Positions 6,254-10,026 of a stretch of DNA of 10,026 nt are shown here, piece after piece (position 1 is the first letter of the stretch; every line of letters begins with the position of its first letter). The stretch is from Planctomycetaceae bacterium. Its GTDB lineage: Bacteria > Planctomycetota > Planctomycetia > Planctomycetales > Planctomycetaceae. The notes below the pieces were generated by a model. It was not told where the DNA came from and ran no database searches. It was given only the letters and a program-made list of their open reading frames with translations. The DNA lies in assembly GCA_947463775.1 (NCBI GenBank), contig CANHVD010000162.1:1-10026 (forward strand), written 5' to 3'. The position numbers and the translations under genes were made by a program.

Positions 6254-7525
6254 ATGGCCAAAAAACGGGAAAAACCAGCATCTGATGTTCTGCGGCCGGT
6301 ACGGAAGGCAGTGATCTACACGCGGCAGTCGCGTGACCGGAACGCAGTGTTCTCATCCTGCGACATGCAGCGAAGCATCTGCAAAGATTTCGCGGACGGG
6401 TTTGGCTGGGAGGTCTGTGAGACATTCGAAGACGTCGGTGGATCCAGTGAATCGCTCGATCGTCCGTCATTGAGGCGACTTCTCAAGTCCGTGGAAGCTG
6501 GTGGAGTGAATCGCATCATTGTTTACAGCGTCGACCGGTTGACCCGAAAATTACTGCATCTTCAGGTTCTTCTGCAGACATTTGAACAGCATGATGCTTC
6601 CCTGCATGTTGTGACCGATCCGCACTTTGGCAGTTCCGCCAGCGCTCGGCTGATGTCCAATATCATCGCCGCTGCCAGTGAGTTCCAGCAGGATCTCACA
6701 CGAGAGCGACTGGCAGAGGCAAGAGCCGCACTCAAACAAAAAGGACGTCGCGTGGCAGGGCGAGTCCCGTATGGCTACGTGACCGACAGGAACTCAAAGC
6801 AGCTGATTATCGATCCCACGGAAGCGAAGCGCGTCCGGAAGATCTTTGAATTGGCCGTCAGTGGCAAGCGACCTCAGGAGATTGCTGACTACGCAAATGG
6901 TGGGAAATGGCAGACGCGTCGTGATGGAGCGATGTGGACCGCGCGACAGGTTCTGAAGATGTTATTGAATCCGACTTACGCGGGAATGATTCACCATGGT
7001 CCGGGGAGATTGCCAGGACAGCACGAAGCAATAGTGGACCACGCGATGTTCGAGCAGGTAAGAGCGGTGAGTGCCTCTCGTCGTTCGCGGAAAGCCGCCT
7101 ATGCTCCGGCAAGCATTCTGTTTCCCCTCACAAGGTTACTCAAATGTGGCCGGTGTCATCGTGCTATGACTCCCTGCATGAATCAGCGTAAGTACTTTCG
7201 CGATTATTTCTATCGGTGTCGGTCGAGAGCAGGTGGAAAACCTCCTTGCCGCAATGTCAGCCTTCGAGCATTTGAGATTGAACACTTTATTTGCTCCATG
7301 TTCGAACAGAGCGAGGAAGAGCACGAGTCATCTGCAAATACTCCGTTGGAGGCGATCCGCAGTGCCTGGCGTGAACTCAACATGCGAACCAAGACAAATC
7401 TGCTGGCGACAATCATCAAAGAAGTGATCTTCGATCCGGATGCAGGGGCGATTGTCGTCACGCTCGTGGACGATGCAGCTGAGAGAATCATGACCGCGAA
7501 ATCCGACGGCTCGCCGACGCGATAG
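6254..7525 (+). CDS. Serine recombinase (resolvase/recombinase domains with zinc ribbon)
   Basis: A 423-residue site-specific recombinase. The N-terminal resolvase domain (about 17-155) has AVIYTRQS with the nucleophile Ser26, and IIVYSVDRLTR with the catalytic-region Arg95 and Arg98. The recombinase domain follows: RVPYGYVTD (170-178), DPTEAKRVRKIFELAVSG (187-204), and the target-binding region up to NPTYAGMIHHG (239-249). A zinc ribbon is marked by Cys298, Cys301, Cys322 and Cys332. After it only about 90 residues remain, with little room for the long coiled coil of phage-type large serine integrases. Such enzymes cut and rejoin DNA through a Ser-linked intermediate to integrate, excise or invert segments. 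No Shine-Dalgarno precedes the ATG, so translation may be weak or the start may differ. It lies between two candidate attachment-like repeats and converges on the toxin gene with a 41-base gap. Confidence 0.93.
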   Translation: MAKKREKPASDVLRPVRKAVIYTRQSRDRNAVFSSCDMQRSICKDFADGFGWEVCETFEDVGGSSESLDRPSLRRLLKSVEAGGVNRIIVYSVDRLTRKLLHLQVLLQTFEQHDASLHVVTDPHFGSSASARLMSNIIAAASEFQQDLTRERLAEARAALKQKGRRVAGRVPYGYVTDRNSKQLIIDPTEAKRVRKIFELAVSGKRPQEIADYANGGKWQTRRDGAMWTARQVLKMLLNPTYAGMIHHGPGRLPGQHEAIVDHAMFEQVRAVSASRRSRKAAYAPASILFPLTRLLKCGRCHRAMTPCMNQRKYFRDYFYRCRSRAGGKPPCRNVSLRAFEIEHFICSMFEQSEEEHESSANTPLEAIRSAWRELNMRTKTNLLATIIKEVIFDPDAGAIVVTLVDDAAERIMTAKSDGSPTR

Positions 7526-7566
7526 ACATGTGCTCCTCAGCTTCGCCGCAGGTGCTACCGGATTCG

Positions 7567-7860
7567 TCAGAGGTTCTCGTCAGTGAATAGTCGAGCCGCG
7601 TGATGAACGGCGACAATCAAGACGATGTCGTTCTCGTGACGATAGATCACGCGATATGCTCCCTGGAAGATTTGTCGATAACGCTGACAATCGTCTTCCG
7701 GCAGCCACGATCCTGATTCCGGCTGTGAAGAGAGGGCCTCAACTCGCATCATCAATCGCGATGCAAATCGTTTCGCTCTGACGGCTGAATCGCGACTGAT
7801 GTAATCGACGAGTGCCTCAAGATCATCAAGAGCACGAGGCGCCCAGACTATTGCAGCCAC
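7567..7860 (-). CDS. RelE/ParE-superfamily toxin
   Basis: A 97-residue small basic protein. The pattern IVWAPRALDDLEALVDYISRDS (4-25), AVRAKRFASRLM, LSSQPESGSWLPE (43-55), and then YRQIFQGAYRVIYRHENDIVLIVAVHHAARLF (61-92) is typical of ParE/RelE-fold toxins: two N-terminal helices, then a sheet ending in 'YR(I/V)xY...V.HxxR'. ParE members poison DNA gyrase and RelE members cut mRNA on the ribosome; the sequence alone does not decide which, although the 'YI..D...A' helix start is more ParE-like. The start is GTG at 7860, which overlaps the antitoxin gene by 13 bases, the usual antitoxin-first coupling. It probably serves to stabilise the surrounding element. Confidence 0.9.
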   Translation of the reverse strand: MAAIVWAPRALDDLEALVDYISRDSAVRAKRFASRLMMRVEALSSQPESGSWLPEDDCQRYRQIFQGAYRVIYRHENDIVLIVAVHHAARLFTDENL

Positions 7861-8027
7861 TGGCTCAGTCTCTGTTTAGCCATTTCATGAGAGACTCCCT
7901 CACCGCGAGCCAACTGCTTCTCGGCCTGCTCGATCTTATCGAGGAGATGCAGCCGCTCAATCAGAGCGTCGACGTCGACGGTCTCAGGCAGGTTAGAAAC
8001 GACCTGCTCAATTTGACTCTTCTTCAT
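7848..8027 (-). CDS. Antitoxin of the RelE/ParE-type module
   Basis: A 59-residue acidic helical protein beginning MKKSQIEQVVSNLPETVDVD and containing ALIERLHLLDKIEQAEKQL (21-39), then GEGVSHEMAKQRLSQWLQ (42-59). The last segment, a Gly-rich turn followed by 'E..K.RL..W', is common in small antitoxins that wrap around ParE/RelE toxins. ATG 8027 was chosen because AAAAGG lies about 8-9 bases upstream; an in-frame extension to 8078 would add 17 basic residues unlike the family. It has no obvious separate DNA-binding domain (no clear ribbon-helix-helix or AbrB-like motif), so how the pair is regulated is not visible. The assignment rests on size, order and overlap with the toxin as well as sequence style. 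Confidence 0.85.
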   Translation of the reverse strand: MKKSQIEQVVSNLPETVDVDALIERLHLLDKIEQAEKQLARGEGVSHEMAKQRLSQWLQ

Positions 8028-8332
8028 ACGGAATGACCTTTTCGAAAAACGTGACCGCTGTCTTTTCAACGATACCAATTACGTGGAACGGCGTCGACCA
8101 GATTTCCGTGAATACGTAGGCTCCAGTCACGTGGCATAACCTCGCGGTCGCATAACCCCAAAACGCGATTTGGAAATTCCGAAACTGCTTAGTGAAGCCA
8201 GTGGGGGTCATAACCCGAGCCGGGGTGTCTCTGTTCTAGGCAAGAGGCACGGGACCGAGTTCGGGGCTGATCGCAAGTTGTTGCGGGAAAGCGGGATAGG
8301 GCGACGCTTTTGCCGGGGCTCAAAGTTGAGCG
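8028..8332. other. Gene-poor stretch upstream of the antitoxin
   Basis: About 300 bases between the antitoxin start and the tRNA-fMet terminator. It should contain the toxin-antitoxin promoter. GCATAACC occurs twice 16 bases apart (8134-8141, 8150-8157), with a related TCATAACCC at 8208-8216. A 67-codon minus-strand frame (8211 to 8008) overlaps the antitoxin start by 20 bases; it has no recognised domain and is probably chance or the remains of another gene. Confidence 0.4.
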
Positions 8333-8452
<120 letters not shown>

Positions 8453-8533
8453 ACAGTGTATTAATTGCAGGCATCGTGTTTTTCGATGGTCTGCGATCGC
8501 TATTTGTTGGGTGTTAAGTCGCACAGGCTCTTA

Positions 8534-8552
8534 CCCCGTGCGAGGGACGGGG
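8534..8552. repeat. Small hairpin between the EEP gene and tRNA-fMet
   Basis: CCCCGT (8534-8539) and ACGGGG (8547-8552) form a 6-bp stem with a 7-base loop, 31 bases past the stop of the minus-strand gene. No T-run follows on either strand, so its role as terminator or processing site is uncertain. Confidence 0.4.
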
Positions 8553-8582
8553 CATCTTATCGGCAGACTTCGGGATTGCCAG

Positions 8583-9653
8583 TCACTTTTTCTCCAGATT
8601 CTCGACTTCCTGATGCGAAGATTCCTCAGACCGAATGAACTCCAACAGGACCGGACGATGGTCAGATCCGATGTCCTCCAGCACTTTTCGACTTGAACAG
8701 ACAAGCGTCCCACTGCAAAAACCATGGTCCAGGACCAGTCCAAATGGAAACTTGGGCCAGCGATACCAAGTCGGACTTAGCGACGCCATGCGATCGCCAT
8801 GAACACAGTCGTCCATTTCCGAATCCCTAAGAAACTTTCGATACCACGGTGACCACGGCGTCAAGTTGAGATCGCCAACAACCACTGTACTGGCCTCTTC
8901 TGTGTTCTTGCTTTCCTTCCGGATTCTTTCCGCCAGCAATTCCAGATGCCGATTGCGGGCCTGAAAGTATCGCGAGTTGATTGGAGGAATCGGATGTGTT
9001 GCAAACAGCCGAACCACCTGTCCCTCCCAGCTCACCTTTGCTGAAATCGACGACACCAGTGGAACTGTCAGATTAAAAATCGTCTCATCCTGAAGAGGCA
9101 TCTTCGACCAAAGGCCGATTCCGAAGTTCCCGTTGTCACTGGGCTGTGTGATTCGATAAGGATAGAGATCGCTCAGTTCTTCGATGAAGCGGGATTCAAG
9201 CGCTGTCCCCAGTTCCAGAACGGCAAACACATCCGGGTCCGCAGTCTTCAAAACCGCAAGGACCTTATCGTGTTGCGAGTTCTGCGTAAGGACATTCACA
9301 GTGCAGATCTTCAACGGACGAACACCAATCGGCTTTTGGGGAGCAAACACATATGGCGTGATCCATGAACAGTGCCAGATCAAAGCCAGTATCACGCAGA
9401 CCGCAAGCCGTTTCTGCCGTACGCAAACAATACAAACAAGTGAGAAGATCAGCCCAATGATCAATTGAACTCGCAGATTGGCAATCAAATCGGCCAGCCA
9501 CCAATAATGAGCCAACAAGCTGAGAGCTGTCGCAGCCAGACACAGCGTCGCCATTAATCGAATGACGCCAATAGCGATCGTTCTCGGTCGACCATCCACG
9601 CTTTGCCAGGCTGCTATCTCTCCGGTCCCATCGACAATCGCTTGTTCTGACAC
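8583..9653 (-). CDS. Membrane-anchored endonuclease/exonuclease/phosphatase family protein
   Basis: A 356-residue protein. Three hydrophobic helices at about 27-50, 61-78 and 82-100 anchor it in the cytoplasmic membrane, and a DNase I-like EEP domain fills about 113-340. EEP landmarks are CTVNVLTQN with Asn120, VLELG with Glu147, ATHP with His220, GDLNLTPWS with Asp261 and Asn263, LDHGF with Asp309 and His310, and GSDHRPVL with Asp331 and His332. All metal and catalytic positions appear intact, so it should hydrolyse phosphodiesters or phosphomonoesters; the substrate could be nucleic acid or lipid or inositol phosphate and cannot be told. Three N-terminal helices would place the domain outside the cytoplasm if the N-terminus is cytoplasmic. 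The start is GTG at 9653, 15 bases after the stop of the upstream ApbE gene, suggesting an operon. Confidence 0.87.
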   Translation of the reverse strand: MSEQAIVDGTGEIAAWQSVDGRPRTIAIGVIRLMATLCLAATALSLLAHYWWLADLIANLRVQLIIGLIFSLVCIVCVRQKRLAVCVILALIWHCSWITPYVFAPQKPIGVRPLKICTVNVLTQNSQHDKVLAVLKTADPDVFAVLELGTALESRFIEELSDLYPYRITQPSDNGNFGIGLWSKMPLQDETIFNLTVPLVSSISAKVSWEGQVVRLFATHPIPPINSRYFQARNRHLELLAERIRKESKNTEEASTVVVGDLNLTPWSPWYRKFLRDSEMDDCVHGDRMASLSPTWYRWPKFPFGLVLDHGFCSGTLVCSSRKVLEDIGSDHRPVLLEFIRSEESSHQEVENLEKK

Positions 9654-9668
9654 GGCCAGGCTTTCATC

Positions 9669-10026
9669 TCACGGATTCTTCGTTGGACTCGCCTGTTCCG
9701 CAGCAAAAACCCCAATGCTCTGCTCGGTCAGCATGCCATCCTTTGTGAGATCCAGAAACATGACGTCGACGCCTACCGTTTTGGCAAGTTCAATGCCTTT
9801 TTCCGGACCAAGCACCATCATCGCGGTGGCGAGCCCATCGGCTGTCATGCACGATTCATGAATGACGGAAACGCTGGCCGGAGGATGCTCCACCGGGCGA
9901 CCTGTTTTGGGGTTCAGAACATGCGAGTACTTCTTACCACCGGCCATAAAGAAGCTGCGATAGTCGCCCGAAGTCGCGATCGACTGATTGGTAAGTTCCA
10001 CCACTTTATGCAGACCACCCAGCGGA
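9669..10026 (-). CDS. apbE: FAD:protein FMN transferase, ApbE family (C-terminal part only)
   Basis: About 119 C-terminal residues are visible; the N-terminus lies beyond the right edge. ApbE enzymes use FAD to attach FMN covalently to a threonine in target proteins such as NqrB, NqrC and RnfG, usually outside the cytoplasm. The visible part holds the diagnostic pieces in order: NQSIATSGDYRSFF, then KKYSHVLNPKTGRPV, SVSVIHESCMTADGLATAM (with the Asp and Thr that bind Mg2+) and VLGPEKGIELAKTVGVDVMFL. A short tail ends at the TGA. Signal peptide or lipobox cannot be judged. It is followed by the EEP gene after 15 bases. No Nqr or Rnf genes are in the window, so the partner is unknown. Confidence 0.92.
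   Translation of the reverse strand, partial: PLGGLHKVVELTNQSIATSGDYRSFFMAGGKKYSHVLNPKTGRPVEHPPASVSVIHESCMTADGLATAMMVLGPEKGIELAKTVGVDVMFLDLTKDGMLTEQSIGVFAAEQASPTKNP

Noticed and set aside
7966..7981. Tandem GTCGAC repeat within the antitoxin gene
   Set aside because: Explained by coding for Val-Asp-Val-Asp in the antitoxin; too short to be a repeat element.
8028..8078. In-frame upstream extension of the antitoxin (17 residues, basic)
   Set aside because: AAAAGG precedes the internal ATG at 8027 and the extension is unlike small antitoxins.
8008..8211. Minus-strand 67-codon frame overlapping the antitoxin start
   Set aside because: No domain or ribosome binding site recognised; it overlaps the antitoxin start by 20 bases. 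Kept only as a note in the gap entry.

Overview
The window reads as chromosomal DNA of a free-living bacterium, most likely a member of the Planctomycetota. This is inferred from the style of the HU, CsrA and secreted proteins, the tRNA genes without an encoded CCA, and the 'GGCGACGCT-loop-AGCGTCGCC' intergenic hairpin. No taxonomic search could be run. Most of it is housekeeping sequence with short, tidy gene spacing.

Left part (1-4283). On the minus strand there is a Nudix hydrolase cut by the window edge, preceded by fabI, the enoyl-ACP reductase of fatty acid synthesis. A gene-poor 450-base gap follows, then a plus-strand gene for a secreted protein with a degenerate alpha/beta-hydrolase fold. 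This converges on a minus-strand RsmD-type 16S rRNA methyltransferase with an acidic tail; a strong hairpin lies between the two. Next is a plus-strand HU-family DNA-binding protein with a recognisable promoter and a textbook terminator.

Centre (4284-6036). csrA, a post-transcriptional regulator, has a sigma70-like promoter and three GGA triplets just before its start codon. It is followed directly by tRNA-Glu(UUC) and one strong terminator. After a 330-base gap comes a class I SAM-dependent methyltransferase of unknown substrate.

Right part (6037-8381). This looks like a small accessory insertion: a serine recombinase with a zinc ribbon and, convergent with it, an antitoxin-toxin pair of the RelE/ParE superfamily. 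The block ends exactly at the 3' end of an initiator tRNA gene on the minus strand. Its two ends carry near-identical sequence (19 of 20 aligned bases plus a 2-base gap), each copy being the start of a leftward rho-independent terminator. The left copy is a terminator with no RNA gene next to it. I propose that a recombinase plus toxin-antitoxin mini-island separated tRNA-fMet from its original terminator. This is the most interesting signal in the window and it is an inference.

Far right (8379-10026). The initiator tRNA has an unusual C1xC72 mismatch and an A29:U41 pair. Upstream of it on the same strand are a membrane-anchored endonuclease/exonuclease/phosphatase family protein and the C-terminal part of an ApbE-type FAD:protein FMN transferase, 15 bases apart and probably one operon.
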